Below are positions 42,198-50,716 of a stretch of DNA of 64,000 nucleotides, piece after piece; the first letter of the stretch is position 1, and each line of letters begins with the position of its first letter. The stretch lies in assembly GCF_048984525.1 (NCBI RefSeq), contig NZ_JBMGJC010000002.1, forward strand, positions 186,001 to 250,000. Reading direction: 5' to 3'. A program made the position numbers and the translations under genes. Source of the stretch: Syntrophopropionicum propionicicum_A (lineage in GTDB: Bacteria; Bacillota; Desulfotomaculia; Desulfotomaculales; Pelotomaculaceae). The notes below the pieces were generated by a model, which did no database searches, had not been told where the DNA came from, and saw nothing but the letters and a program-made list of their open reading frames with translations.

Positions 42198-43607
42198 ATG
42201 TTAAAAACCGAGGCCAAACAAAACAAGGACGAATTCATTGACCGCGTAAATGCGGAATTCGAAGGAGTCGGTGATTGGGAAGAAAAGAAAAGAGAAATAG
42301 CTGAACTCACCGGCGGTGACAGGATATATGTCCAGAGGGACGTACTCGCCACCAAGCTCTGTGAAGAAGGTTATATCTATAAATCCCATATTGGCCGCAC
42401 AAGATTCACAGTAAAACTAAAACCTCAAGATGTGGGGCTTGACCCGGATAACGAGTCCCATAAGGACTTTATCAGCCGTTATCTTGCCCTTGGCAACAAA
42501 CTTCTGCTGCCGGCCGAGATTCTCCGCAAGTTGGATCGAATAGATAAGCAGATACGCCGCACCATTGATGAAGAATTTGGTATTCCCACAATGGCTGGGT
42601 CTTTTGTGCCATTTAAGAGCATTGAGGCTATGAAGGAGAAGATAGAAACCCTCAAACAGGATTATTTTGCTGTGAGGGATGAAATCCTCGAAGATTACGA
42701 AAGGATCAAGCAAAATACCGAGCTGGCTTATCAACTGTACGCAATCGAAGCCTACAGGTTGATCAGGAAAGATCCTATGTATGAACCGACGGATGAAGAA
42801 ATTTCTATGTTCGTAAGGTCAACCATGGCATACTTCCCCACGAAAGAGCAGATTTACAGTAGTTTCTATGTAAACCTGTCTGTGGGGACAGTTGAGACAA
42901 CCGAATTCCTTGCGGCCCAGGAATCCCGCCTGCGGTTAATCAAAGAGCGGGAGGCTTCCTATAAGGAAGAACTGCGGATAATCGAGCGTAAGCTCACTGA
43001 AGACAGCAGGGTGCAGGAAGAACACGAAAGACAGCGGTTGTTGATTGAGAAAGAGAGAGTTAAAACGAAACTCCTTGAGGAACAGTCGAAACAAAAGGCC
43101 ATTGAGGAAGCCATCGCCATAAAACGTGATGAATACCTTCCGAGGATGGAGCAGATGTTTGCTGACTTGGCTGGCGCCGTACACGGCATAATCTTCGATG
43201 TGGTCAATAAGGTCACCGAGTCTATTAAGCTCAAGGGAAACCTTGAAAGAGGGGACACGATGAACTTAAAGAGCCTGGTAGACAAGGTGAAAAACCTTGC
43301 CATCACGCCCGATCCCGAAGTCGAAGGCTGGATCGGTAAAATTCAGGACATAGCAGACACGCCCTCTCACAAAAGGGATGCCGAAGAGGTTAAAGAAGCC
43401 CTCTGCGTGATACGGGCAGAAGCAGGGAAAGTAATCCTTTCTCTGGGGCGGACGCCCCGCACGCTGAGAGGTGCTGATAAGACAGACATCGTGAATGTCC
43501 TCGCCGAAGAATCCATCCGCACCCGCCAGATAAGGCAGTTAAAGATTGAAGAAACCGACTCGGTGCCGGCACTTGTCCGACAGCCGGGAGAAAGGAGCAT
43601 ATCATAG
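42198..43607 (+). CDS. DUF3150-like helical protein
   Basis: 469 residues from ATG 42198 with AAAGAGGTGG; the frame back to 42120 overlaps the previous gene. Long helical protein with a coiled coil at ~245-320 (Glu/Lys/Arg-rich). The length, helical make-up and presence on a replicon with MoxR and CobT-like VWA genes recall DUF3150 proteins that form a third member of such modules. By-eye assignment, moderate. Confidence 0.45.
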   Translation: MLKTEAKQNKDEFIDRVNAEFEGVGDWEEKKREIAELTGGDRIYVQRDVLATKLCEEGYIYKSHIGRTRFTVKLKPQDVGLDPDNESHKDFISRYLALGNKLLLPAEILRKLDRIDKQIRRTIDEEFGIPTMAGSFVPFKSIEAMKEKIETLKQDYFAVRDEILEDYERIKQNTELAYQLYAIEAYRLIRKDPMYEPTDEEISMFVRSTMAYFPTKEQIYSSFYVNLSVGTVETTEFLAAQESRLRLIKEREASYKEELRIIERKLTEDSRVQEEHERQRLLIEKERVKTKLLEEQSKQKAIEEAIAIKRDEYLPRMEQMFADLAGAVHGIIFDVVNKVTESIKLKGNLERGDTMNLKSLVDKVKNLAITPDPEVEGWIGKIQDIADTPSHKRDAEEVKEALCVIRAEAGKVILSLGRTPRTLRGADKTDIVNVLAEESIRTRQIRQLKIEETDSVPALVRQPGERSIS

Positions 43608-43801
43608 AGAAAGGTGATTTAACGGTTGTTTTGCAAAACGGAGCAGCCAATAGGATTGACAACGTCAACAATGACAGCGCTAAAACTTTAATAGATGATT
43701 TTATTAAAGGGAAGAAAAAAGTCATTTGCTTGGACGACGGAATAACAAAATCTTTTTGGAGAACAGAAACCATCGCGGGTGTAGTATTTACCCGCAAATA
43801 A
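43604..43801 (+). CDS. Small protein, apparent AUA start
   Basis: 65 residues if read from ATA 43604 (or ATC 43601), 6 bases after AAAGGAG (43591-43597). The only conventional in-frame start, TTG 43631, has no fitting ribosome site. Overlaps the previous stop. Unknown function. Confidence 0.45.
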   Translation: MEKGDLTVVLQNGAANRIDNVNNDSAKTLIDDFIKGKKKVICLDDGITKSFWRTETIAGVVFTRK

Positions 43802-43839
43802 CTTTCACATCCCCTCGCTTCTGCGGGGGGACACCCCAT

Positions 43840-43902
43840 GCCTGGGATTGGCTGCGCCTCCCCGTTGGCCCCGGGCGGACCCGAAAGGTGACCGAGACAG
43901 CC
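43840..43902 (+). ncRNA. HDV-like self-cleaving ribozyme, copy D
   Basis: P1 GCCTGGG/CCCGGGC (43840-43846/43870-43876); P2 GGCTG (43850-43854) with CAGCC (43898-43902); P3 GCC/GGC, which covaries from ACC/GGT in other copies; L3 TCCCCGT plus one T (43859-43866); GG 43877-43878; P4 ACC..GGT around CGAAA; J4/2 GACCGAGA. Confidence 0.8.
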
Positions 43903-43952
43903 ATACTAATAAAGATTAACTTTGTTCTATATTTTTAAAACCAAAAACAGTT

Positions 43953-44042
43953 ACCCGAACACGATTTGGGAAACACACTGAGAAAACGAACCTCTGGTAA
44001 TTTATATTGGAGGTAAAAATTAAGACCAAATGGTCTTTTTTA
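43953..44042 (+). promoter_or_regulatory. Leader D: conserved-loop hairpin plus terminator
   Basis: CCCG-AACACGATT-TGGG (43954-43970), then the CGAACCTCTGGTAATT...ATTGGAGG block shared with leader A, then AAGACC-AAAT-GGTCTTTTTT (44022-44040). Gene at 44064 follows. Confidence 0.75.
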
Positions 44043-44063
44043 TATTTAGAGAGGAGGAACGCC

Positions 44064-44606
44064 TTGATTCTAGCAGTCGTTGGCACCAAAAAGCCTGGTT
44101 GCGGAGTCCGTGAGTTTGTGTTTAAAATACTTCACGGCATACACTCGAAACATCCCGATCTTGAATTGGTTTCAGGCGGATGCAGGGGCATAGATACCTA
44201 TGCCGCACTATACGCCCTTGAAAACAATATAAAGATCACGGTATTTCTACCAGGCGTAATCCAAAACAACCCTTATTTTCGGGAGACACAGTCGGTTCTC
44301 AAAAGGTTGCCAAAGGATTGGGTGATAGAGCAGCCCCAGTACGCTAACGCCAACCTTTTTGTGAACTACAAGCCGTTCTTCGAGCGAAACCTGAAGATTG
44401 CCGACTTTTGCACCCACGGCTTGGGATTCCCCCTTGACGGGGACAGCAGCGGAACAATCTTTACAATTAAACACATTGAGAAATACGGTAAACCAACCAA
44501 AGTATATTGGGTTATGAGAGAGGAGAATGAAAAATCGCAAGGCCAACTGTGGACGAAGTCTTCATGGAAGTCGCAGAAGTTATTTCCAAACGCTCAACCT
44601 GTTTAA
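44064..44606 (+). CDS. SLOG/DprA-like Rossmann-fold protein
   Basis: 180 residues from TTG 44064, 4-10 bases after GAGGAGGA; the frame upstream to 44007 crosses the terminator and is rejected. 'LAVVGTKKPGCG', 'ELVSGGCRGIDTYAALYALENNIKITVFLPG' show the glycine pattern of SLOG/DprA-type nucleotide-binding folds, used either for DNA handling or for sensing nucleotide second messengers. It overlaps the dCMP deaminase gene. Confidence 0.65.
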   Translation: MILAVVGTKKPGCGVREFVFKILHGIHSKHPDLELVSGGCRGIDTYAALYALENNIKITVFLPGVIQNNPYFRETQSVLKRLPKDWVIEQPQYANANLFVNYKPFFERNLKIADFCTHGLGFPLDGDSSGTIFTIKHIEKYGKPTKVYWVMREENEKSQGQLWTKSSWKSQKLFPNAQPV

Positions 44607-44965
44607 GGCGGCAGGTGGGAGCTGTGCTGGTCTTGGAAGACCACATCATAGCCACTGGCTACAATGGAGCCCCTAAGAACCTGCCTCACTGCTCTGAGAC
44701 AGGCTGTGTAAGGGAAGCACAGAACATCCCCTCTGGACAACGCCATGAGCTTTGTAGAGCTAACCACTCCGAAGCCAACGCAATTATTTTCAGCCATTGC
44801 AACACTAACGGGTCGGTGCTTTATGTTACCTGTTTCCCGTGTGTGATGTGCGCCAAGATTTTGATTAACGCTGGCGTGAAGAAAGTTATCTACAAAGGCG
44901 ACTACCCCGACGAGTTATCCAAAGAAATGCTGGAGTCGTCAGGTGTAACGGTGCAAAAATTCTAA
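44534..44965 (+). CDS. dCMP deaminase, apparent AUC start
   Basis: 143 residues from ATC 44534. AGGAG (44521-44525) is 8 bases before it. The first conventional start, GTG 44549, is 23 bases away and would delete 'ARPTV', which matches the conserved 'RPSWDEYFMEIA' N-terminus of the family. Catalytic zinc motifs HSEAN and CFPCVMC are intact, as is 'RRQVGAVLV... ATGYNGAP'. Converts dCMP to dUMP for thymidylate synthesis. Overlaps the SLOG gene by 73 bases. Confidence 0.85.
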   Translation: MARPTVDEVFMEVAEVISKRSTCLRRQVGAVLVLEDHIIATGYNGAPKNLPHCSETGCVREAQNIPSGQRHELCRANHSEANAIIFSHCNTNGSVLYVTCFPCVMCAKILINAGVKKVIYKGDYPDELSKEMLESSGVTVQKF

Positions 44966-44981
44966 ATCGAACGGCCCTCCG

Positions 44982-45012
44982 GGAACTGCTGCCCGGAAGG
45001 GCGCAGTTTTTC
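44982..45012 (+). terminator. Intrinsic terminator
   Basis: GAACTGC ... GCAGTTTTTCC with an inner GCCCGGAAGGGC arm. Ends the deaminase message. Further on, CCTCC-GAAA-GGAGG (45026-45040) can hide the next ribosome site. Confidence 0.7.
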
Positions 45013-45042
45013 CAGCAGGGCCTCCGAAAGGAGGTTTAAAAA

Positions 45043-45939
45043 TTGAACCGAAGGCTTGCAAGAAAATGGTATGACGGGATTGACAGGGCAAAGGAGATAC
45101 TTGATATCTCAAAAGAGCGCGATTTGACGCTGGAAGAAATCGAGGAGTTAAAAACGCTCCATACAGGCTACGGAGGGCTGACCAGTTTTAAATCCGATCA
45201 GTTCTTCACGCCGGAAGTCGTTACAAGTTTTCTGGTTGACATGGTTGACCCGAAAGACGGCTGGAACGTCCTGGAATTCTCCTGCGGCTGTGGCGCCTTT
45301 TTAAATGCCCTGACACAGAAAAACTCGAATATCAACCTGACAGGCATTGAGTTGTCTTATGACCTGGCGCAAATCGCTTCGCTGTGCTACCCGAAAGCCA
45401 ATATCATCCGCGGCGACGCTCTTGATTATTTGGCTGAGTTCGAAGGCAGGATGAACCTGGTTATTTCAAACCCGCCTTTCGGGATGCCGACGGTAAGGAA
45501 GAACTTTGAAGTTGCAAGAAGGGCTTCAGAGCAATATTTTCTCGAAATGGCAGTGAGGTGTTTGAAGCCCGGCGGTGTTGTTGCATTGATCCTTCCCGAA
45601 GGTATATTCTGCAACTCGCACACTAAGCCGCTGAGAAAGTGGCTGATGGAGAAGTGCTATTACCTTGGCACGATCTCCCTGCCGATACAGACTTTCTACT
45701 TTGCGGGAACAGGAGTGAAGACCAGCATCATGTTGGCTAAGAAAAAATATCCCGGCCATGAGGCAGGAAATTATCCTGTCTTTATGGCAATCTGCGAAGA
45801 AGTAGGCTGGGACAACAGAGGTAAGCCGACCGGCAAGTGTGATTTGGATAAAATCAGGGAAGCGTATTTCGAGTTAAAGCCAGAACAAGACGCCTATCTG
45901 GAGAATTCTAAAACGGAATTCGATGTAATTAATTTCTAA
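45043..45939 (+). CDS. N6-adenine-type DNA methyltransferase
   Basis: 298 residues from TTG 45043 (AGGAGG upstream, itself pairable with CCTCC). Motif I 'LEFSCGCGAFLNAL', 'GIELSYDLAQIA', 'RGDAL', catalytic NPPFG near residue 146, then the HsdM-like 'GGVVALILPEGI'. No restriction partner adjoins. Probably modifies plasmid DNA or counters host restriction. Confidence 0.8.
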   Translation: MNRRLARKWYDGIDRAKEILDISKERDLTLEEIEELKTLHTGYGGLTSFKSDQFFTPEVVTSFLVDMVDPKDGWNVLEFSCGCGAFLNALTQKNSNINLTGIELSYDLAQIASLCYPKANIIRGDALDYLAEFEGRMNLVISNPPFGMPTVRKNFEVARRASEQYFLEMAVRCLKPGGVVALILPEGIFCNSHTKPLRKWLMEKCYYLGTISLPIQTFYFAGTGVKTSIMLAKKKYPGHEAGNYPVFMAICEEVGWDNRGKPTGKCDLDKIREAYFELKPEQDAYLENSKTEFDVINF

Positions 45940-46011
45940 AAACAAAGACCCTTCCGGGATTAAACGCCCGGCAGGGCGAACCCGGTGGGCCTCTAAAAAG
46001 GAGGTCTGATT

Positions 46012-46947
46012 ATGACCAAAACATTAACAAAACCCAAAGCAAGGGCGCTTATCTACAGAAACAAAAGCGGCGGCATATCTGTTAAGCTGCTTTTTTTAGA
46101 TAAGCCGTTGCGCGGATTTACCTTCAAGTACAGAGTGGGAACAAAGAGGTCAATCAAAATCAACACCGACGCAGACCGTGATAAGTACCAAATGGTTGTC
46201 GGTTTCTCTGTCCTTGAGAGCTTCCTTTCTATAAACGGAATTGGAAGCAGCGAGGTGGAGGTTGATCCTGCTAGCATCGATACCTTCTACGGGTTTAAAG
46301 ACAACTATGTTGTTAAGCCAACAAAAGGATTTGTTGATAAGTGGTGGGGATGTGACTGCCCCGACTTGTACCGTTATATGGTGAATAAAGATGGCCACAC
46401 AAACTTCTTCGGCCTGAGGCTTGTTTGTTTTTCGAACAAGCTGGTTGAAGCCTCTTATATGGGAGCCTATATCGACCCCACTATAACCGAAGAAGAGGTC
46501 AATTTATTTGCCGGCGATAAACAACACACGAATATTTATAAGGAAATGATGGGTGTGGTTGACGCACGGAAGTTAACCAACGAGAAACATAAGGAAATGA
46601 CAGATTGGATTGAAGCCTACGAGGAAAATATCCAGAAAGTCATAGATAATAACAAGCTCGTCATCATGCTGCACATTAAGGACATGTTCGATGAAGATGG
46701 CTGTGAAATACCTTTTGGTTTAGATTGCGGTTTCCTCAATGTTTTCACGGAAAACGAGGAGTACAACAAACTAAAAGTCGTCATCAAGAACAGTAAGAGA
46801 GGAGCCTCTCCGAGATGGCTTACAGGTCTTAAACTTCCGTATGAAACCCAAAGCCTTACGATTAAAAAGAAGGAATTCGAAAAAATCAAGGAAGTGGTTT
46901 ACGCAGCTACCGGCGAGGTCTTGTATTGCAAGACCATGCTGGATTAA
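46012..46947 (+). CDS. Hypothetical protein
   Basis: 311 residues, ATG 46012 with AAGGAGG. Mixed composition, 'YGFKDNYVVKPTKGFVDKWWGCDCPDLYRYM' near 95-125, no family recognised. The leader (GGGCCTCTAAAAAGGAGG) resembles the one before 45043. Confidence 0.45.
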   Translation: MTKTLTKPKARALIYRNKSGGISVKLLFLDKPLRGFTFKYRVGTKRSIKINTDADRDKYQMVVGFSVLESFLSINGIGSSEVEVDPASIDTFYGFKDNYVVKPTKGFVDKWWGCDCPDLYRYMVNKDGHTNFFGLRLVCFSNKLVEASYMGAYIDPTITEEEVNLFAGDKQHTNIYKEMMGVVDARKLTNEKHKEMTDWIEAYEENIQKVIDNNKLVIMLHIKDMFDEDGCEIPFGLDCGFLNVFTENEEYNKLKVVIKNSKRGASPRWLTGLKLPYETQSLTIKKKEFEKIKEVVYAATGEVLYCKTMLD

Positions 46948-46956
46948 GGAGGCAAT

Positions 46957-47235
46957 ATGAACGCAACAACAGTCGGCTGGATAGGCTTCGCATTGTCTAT
47001 GACCGGCCAGTATTTCATTACGAAGAAACACCCGCTTGCGTTTGTTATATGGAATATATCCAACCTTCTGTGGATAGCGCTGGCGTACTACTCCAGTAAC
47101 TACCCGCAGCTTTTGATGTTCACGATGTTTTTCCTGGTGAATATCATCAGTATTCGGGCGTGGATTAAAGACGGGAATGCAATTAGTTACAACATAACCA
47201 AATGCCTGCATCTTCATAGGGGCAACTTGGGATAA
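46957..47235 (+). CDS. Small three-span membrane protein, PnuC/SemiSWEET-like size
   Basis: 92 residues, ATG 46957 with AAGGAGG. Three hydrophobic spans (~5-25, 30-48, 52-70) including 'NISNLLWIALAYYSSNYPQLLMFTMFFLVNI', a pattern of half-transporters such as SemiSWEET/PnuC-like proteins. With the NADAR gene nearby a pyridine-nucleotide link is possible but unproven. Confidence 0.5.
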   Translation: MNATTVGWIGFALSMTGQYFITKKHPLAFVIWNISNLLWIALAYYSSNYPQLLMFTMFFLVNIISIRAWIKDGNAISYNITKCLHLHRGNLG

Positions 47236-47247
47236 GGAGGGCTAAAA

Positions 47248-47637
47248 TTGAATACAGAAAACCAAATTACAGCTATCGATGACACTGTCAGGAGAAACGC
47301 CATAGTTATACTCTGGAGCAAAGGCCTGAGCCAGTTTGCCTCTGTCCAGGAAGAGTTCGAAAGACTCGTCGGCAACCTGGTTAATCTGCAACTTCGCAAA
47401 GCTGATGATTACGCGCTCGAAAAATTCATTAAATCCTGCGTCGATCAGGTCAGGCCGATTGAGAAACTGATGATGTTTCAATACGGTGTGGATCACAGCC
47501 AGATTGCAAAGATAAGGACACCCGCCGAACTCAAGGCGGTCTCTAATAAAATGAAGGTCATCGAAAAGACAATGCTTGGGATTGTCAGGCGAATGCACAG
47601 GCACAGCCTAATATTCCTTCAGGCGGTGAAGAGATGA
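47248..47637 (+). CDS. Helical hypothetical protein
   Basis: 129 residues from TTG 47248 with AAGGAGG. Predominantly helical. No family recognised. Overlaps the NADAR gene by 4 bases (ATGA). Confidence 0.45.
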   Translation: MNTENQITAIDDTVRRNAIVILWSKGLSQFASVQEEFERLVGNLVNLQLRKADDYALEKFIKSCVDQVRPIEKLMMFQYGVDHSQIAKIRTPAELKAVSNKMKVIEKTMLGIVRRMHRHSLIFLQAVKR

Positions 47638-48080
47638 ACACACTCAACATAGGAAGTAAAACTAACGATTGGAGGGCGCGCGAGCTCTCCAATTTTGCGT
47701 CTGGGGAATTTATTGCCTTTGGAATAAGGCTTGCTTCCGTAGAAGGATTCTGGGTAGGGCTTAAATTCGACGAAGGCTCACCTGAACAGTTAAAGGCTTT
47801 TACTCTGTCCGGCTACGAAGCCAAGAAGTTTGGCTACAAGGCGCCGAAAAGAGGTAGCTTTACCTTCCAGGGTAGGACATATAAAGTCGGCAGCTCTGAA
47901 CACCAGAACTTAATGCGGTTAGCTCTTAGGGCAAAATTTACCCAGGTAGAAAAAGCACAGCGGGCGCTGCTCGCAACAAAAGGATTAGTCCTGACGCATA
48001 TCATGCCGAGAGACAGCATTACCATTCCTGGGGCTGTCTTCTCGCGGATGCTAATGGACATCCGGGAAGAGGTGGGTTAA
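47634..48080 (+). CDS. NADAR-domain (YbiA-like) protein
   Basis: 148 residues, ATG 47634. 'ARELSNFASGEF', 'SVEGFWVGLKF', 'GYEAKKFGYKAPKR', 'LMRLALRAKFTQ... ALLATKGLVL' fit the NADAR fold (YbiA/DUF1768), whose members remove ADP-ribose from guanine or act on NAD-derived metabolites. On mobile elements NADAR proteins can protect against ADP-ribosylating toxins. Confidence 0.65.
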   Translation: MNTLNIGSKTNDWRARELSNFASGEFIAFGIRLASVEGFWVGLKFDEGSPEQLKAFTLSGYEAKKFGYKAPKRGSFTFQGRTYKVGSSEHQNLMRLALRAKFTQVEKAQRALLATKGLVLTHIMPRDSITIPGAVFSRMLMDIREEVG

Positions 48081-48428
48081 ATGAGTAAAGCGTGGTTGGT
48101 CAGCGACGGATATCTACAGACGATTATTTTCGCAAAGACTAAGAACCAGGCTATATCAGCATTTGAGCCAAATTGCACACCCAGCAGCCACGAGGTTACC
48201 GCAAAGCGAGAGAAAAAATACGATCAGTACGCTGAGAAAGGGTGTATTCCCGTTACAGTGCTTCTCGATGACGACTGGTTCGTCTGCTGCTCAGGCTGCT
48301 TCGAGCCAGTAGTGAAACACGATCTTGGTATGGGAGCTTTAATAAAAAGCGAAAGAGAAGCTCTGTGTGAAAGCTGTGCTGGAGAGGGGGATGCAGATGC
48401 CGAAGAAAGCATGCGCATTGTCTCCTGA
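48081..48428 (+). CDS. Small zinc-ribbon-like protein
   Basis: 115 residues, ATG 48081 directly after the NADAR stop. Two CxxC pairs ('CCSGC' and 'CESC') about 30 residues apart suggest a zinc ribbon. Function unknown. Confidence 0.5.
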   Translation: MSKAWLVSDGYLQTIIFAKTKNQAISAFEPNCTPSSHEVTAKREKKYDQYAEKGCIPVTVLLDDDWFVCCSGCFEPVVKHDLGMGALIKSEREALCESCAGEGDADAEESMRIVS

Positions 48429-48759
48429 AGCCATTGTTCAAAGAGCCTGCGTCGTACTGAAGGCAATGGCGGCCGGTCAGGAATTCAAGATATCCTCAGG
48501 CCATAAGCTCGCTATGCACGACGGCAGGATCGGATATTTGGTGGACGCTTATAAGAGCAATCAATCACTTGATGGACCGCCTGATCACCAGGAAGTTCAT
48601 TTTTTTGGAATGTCTATCAATGACTTCTTGACAGAAGTTGAGTTTGCAGATGATGACGACTTGTTCCTTTTAAGCGCCAACAAGGTCCTGAACGACATTA
48701 CAAAAACAAAAGGAGAGCAATATGGTTCTGGTAGTGAAGCTGAGTTAAATCAAAACTAA
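48397..48759 (+). CDS. Hypothetical protein
   Basis: 120 residues from ATG 48397 (GAGAGGGGG upstream), overlapping the previous gene by 32 bases. No family recognised. Confidence 0.4.
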   Translation: MPKKACALSPEAIVQRACVVLKAMAAGQEFKISSGHKLAMHDGRIGYLVDAYKSNQSLDGPPDHQEVHFFGMSINDFLTEVEFADDDDLFLLSANKVLNDITKTKGEQYGSGSEAELNQN

Positions 48760-48771
48760 AGAGGTGATTGC

Positions 48772-49245
48772 GTGCCGAGAATAATTAAGACCATATCTCT
48801 TTACAACCCCCACGCCCTGCTTATTGGTCTTGGCCTGAAACTGAACGAGACCAGAAGTTGGCCGACGAAATATAGGGGATTGCTAGCCATTCACGCCAGT
48901 AAGACAATGACCCCCTTCCTTAATAGGCTCTGTTTCGAGGAACCTTTTAAAAAGCCCCTCGTAGATGCAGGTTATATTAAAGGAAAGGAATGGATTAAAC
49001 CTCTTCCATCTAGCGCCGTTATAGCTGTGTGTAACCTGGTTAACTGCCAGGAGATCACAAAGCTGTATCGCTTGTATAGCCTGCCCGAAGAACCTGAATT
49101 GAGTTTCGGGGATTATTCGGTTGGGCGGTACGTGTGGAAGTTGGAAAATCCAATCCTGCTTCCAGAGCCAGTTCCGGCCAAAGGGCAACTGAGCATCTGG
49201 AAATGGCAGGTTCCCGACGGAATTCGAATTCCGGAGGTGGTATGA
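48772..49245 (+). CDS. ASCH-domain protein
   Basis: 157 residues from GTG 48772 with AAAGAGGTG. 'SLYNPHALLIGLGLKLNETRSWPTKYRGLLAIHASK' is the ASCH signature (ETRSW...RG-x-LAIHASK). ASCH proteins bind RNA or modified nucleosides; some are cytidine-derivative hydrolases. Placed in the nucleotide-related island. Confidence 0.75.
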   Translation: MPRIIKTISLYNPHALLIGLGLKLNETRSWPTKYRGLLAIHASKTMTPFLNRLCFEEPFKKPLVDAGYIKGKEWIKPLPSSAVIAVCNLVNCQEITKLYRLYSLPEEPELSFGDYSVGRYVWKLENPILLPEPVPAKGQLSIWKWQVPDGIRIPEVV

Positions 49246-50282
49246 TGGTTAAAGCAGAAAGAATTGAAAAAGGTCTCTATTGGGATCGAGCCTGGTCTTT
49301 AGTCGGAGGTTGCACGCCTGTATCTGAAGGCTGCGATAACTGCTGGAGCGCAAGGAAAGCCAATATAAGGGCAAATAACCCCAATGCGAAAATACAAGAG
49401 CAGTATGGCGGTTTAACCGAGGGCAGTCAATGGACAGGCCAGATACGGCTTTTGGAGAAAAACATGGACCTGCCGTCGAGAGTGCAGAAGCCTACCGTTT
49501 GGGCAATATGGAATGACCTGTTCCATGAAGATGTGCCGGACGCATATATCCTGAGGGCATTTAACCTGATGGGATATTGCCCGCAGCACACATTCATTCT
49601 TTTAACAAAGAGGCCCGAACGTATGAAAGAATTCATTGACAGGCTTTATTGTAACCACTACAACATCTGCGGACCGACAAGAATGGAATTCGAGCTAAAA
49701 CCGACACCGTTTTTCACTAAATACCAACCGCTTAAAAATCTGTGGCTTGGCGTAACGGCCGAAAACCAGAAACAAGCCAACTTACGCATACCAATACTCC
49801 TGCAAACACCAGCGGCAATACGGTTCGCCAGCGTGGAACCGATGCTGGGTCAGGTGGATTTGAGGAATCTAAAGTATGACGGCGACATTTTAGACGCTCT
49901 GGCTGGTGAATACCTCTCGACCGATGGCAGTGAGGCTTATGTTCCGTGGAACAACCTCGACTGGGTAATCTGCGGCGGCGAGTCAGGCCCAGGAGCAAGG
50001 CCGATGCACCCGGATTGGGCAAGGAGCCTGCGCGATCAGTGTCAGGCTGCGGGAGTGCCATTTTTCTTCAAAGGTTGGGGAGAATGGCTGCCGGTTGCCG
50101 CCCCAAGGATAGGCATAAAGGAATACCTAATCATGGACGCAGATGGGAAATCGTATCGAGGTGGATGGTCAGATGCTATGTCAACCGAAGGCGATATCTG
50201 GGCGTTTGCCAGAGTAGGCAAACAGGTCGCCGGCAGATTACTGGATGACTACAAATGGGATCAATTCCCGAGAGTTGCTTAA
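49245..50282 (+). CDS. DUF5131 (phage Gp37/Gp68-like) protein
   Basis: 345 residues from ATG 49245 (or 49242), with GGAGGTGG. 'WSLVGGCTPVSEGCDNCWSARKA' carries the C-x6-C-x2-C set, followed by 'FILLTKRPERM', 'WLGVTAENQKQANLRIPILLQTPAAIRFASVEPMLG' and 'WVICGGESGPGARPMHPDWARSLRDQC', all landmarks of the family, whose three-Cys motif suggests a radical-SAM-like cluster. Role unknown; often on phages and plasmids. Confidence 0.8.
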   Translation: MVKAERIEKGLYWDRAWSLVGGCTPVSEGCDNCWSARKANIRANNPNAKIQEQYGGLTEGSQWTGQIRLLEKNMDLPSRVQKPTVWAIWNDLFHEDVPDAYILRAFNLMGYCPQHTFILLTKRPERMKEFIDRLYCNHYNICGPTRMEFELKPTPFFTKYQPLKNLWLGVTAENQKQANLRIPILLQTPAAIRFASVEPMLGQVDLRNLKYDGDILDALAGEYLSTDGSEAYVPWNNLDWVICGGESGPGARPMHPDWARSLRDQCQAAGVPFFFKGWGEWLPVAAPRIGIKEYLIMDADGKSYRGGWSDAMSTEGDIWAFARVGKQVAGRLLDDYKWDQFPRVA

Positions 50283-50329
50283 CAAAAAATAACGATACCC
50301 GCCTCTTAAAAAGACGAAAGATACTTCGG

Positions 50330-50351
50330 GCAGGGCGTTAAAGCCCTGCTT
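50330..50351 (+). terminator. 3' hairpin just upstream of ribozyme C
   Basis: CAGGGC-GT/TAAA-GCCCTG then CTT and the predicted cleavage site. Same arrangement as at copies A and B with a different, compensating stem. Confidence 0.5.
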
Positions 50352-50413
50352 GCCCGGTGTGAGCTGCACCTCCCCGTGGTACCGGGTGGATGCCGTCAGG
50401 CAACCAAGACAGC
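50352..50413 (+). ncRNA. HDV-like self-cleaving ribozyme, copy C
   Basis: P1 GCCCGGT (50352-50358) with ACCGGGT (50381-50387), G-U first pair and a T-A last pair replacing C-G of other copies; P2 GCTG/CAGC (50363-50366/50410-50413); P3 ACC/GGT; L3 TCCCCGT (50371-50377); GG 50388-50389; P4 TGCC-GTCA-GGCA; J4/2 ACCAAGA. Confidence 0.85.
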
Positions 50414-50460
50414 AATAATAACAGTAAAATAACCTTTTAATTTTCCGAAAACAAAAAATA

Positions 50461-50566
50461 AACACTTTGACATGATTGAAGTGTTTCACAACAAAAACAT
50501 TTCTGCCGGCATGATCGGCGGATGCTTATTACACCCCCTGATTATAGCCTTAAAAGGCTATTTTTT
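50461..50566 (+). promoter_or_regulatory. Leader C: two conserved-loop hairpins plus terminator
   Basis: AACACTT-TGACATGATTG-AAGTGTT (50461-50485), a second GCCG-GCATGAT-CGGC (50505-50519), then TATAGCC...GGCTATTTTTT (50543-50566). The radical SAM gene follows after a further ~150 bases. Confidence 0.75.
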
Positions 50567-50716
50567 ATAACAAGGCGAAAGCCCTGATATAAAACAAAAA
50601 CCTATTTAATGAAGTCTTAAAAGACTTCTTTAAAATATGAGAAGTAATAAAAAACGGCCCTGGCAGGCAACCGTCCGTCTGGGCGGTTCTGTTGGGCATT
50701 GGAAGAGGTGATTATT

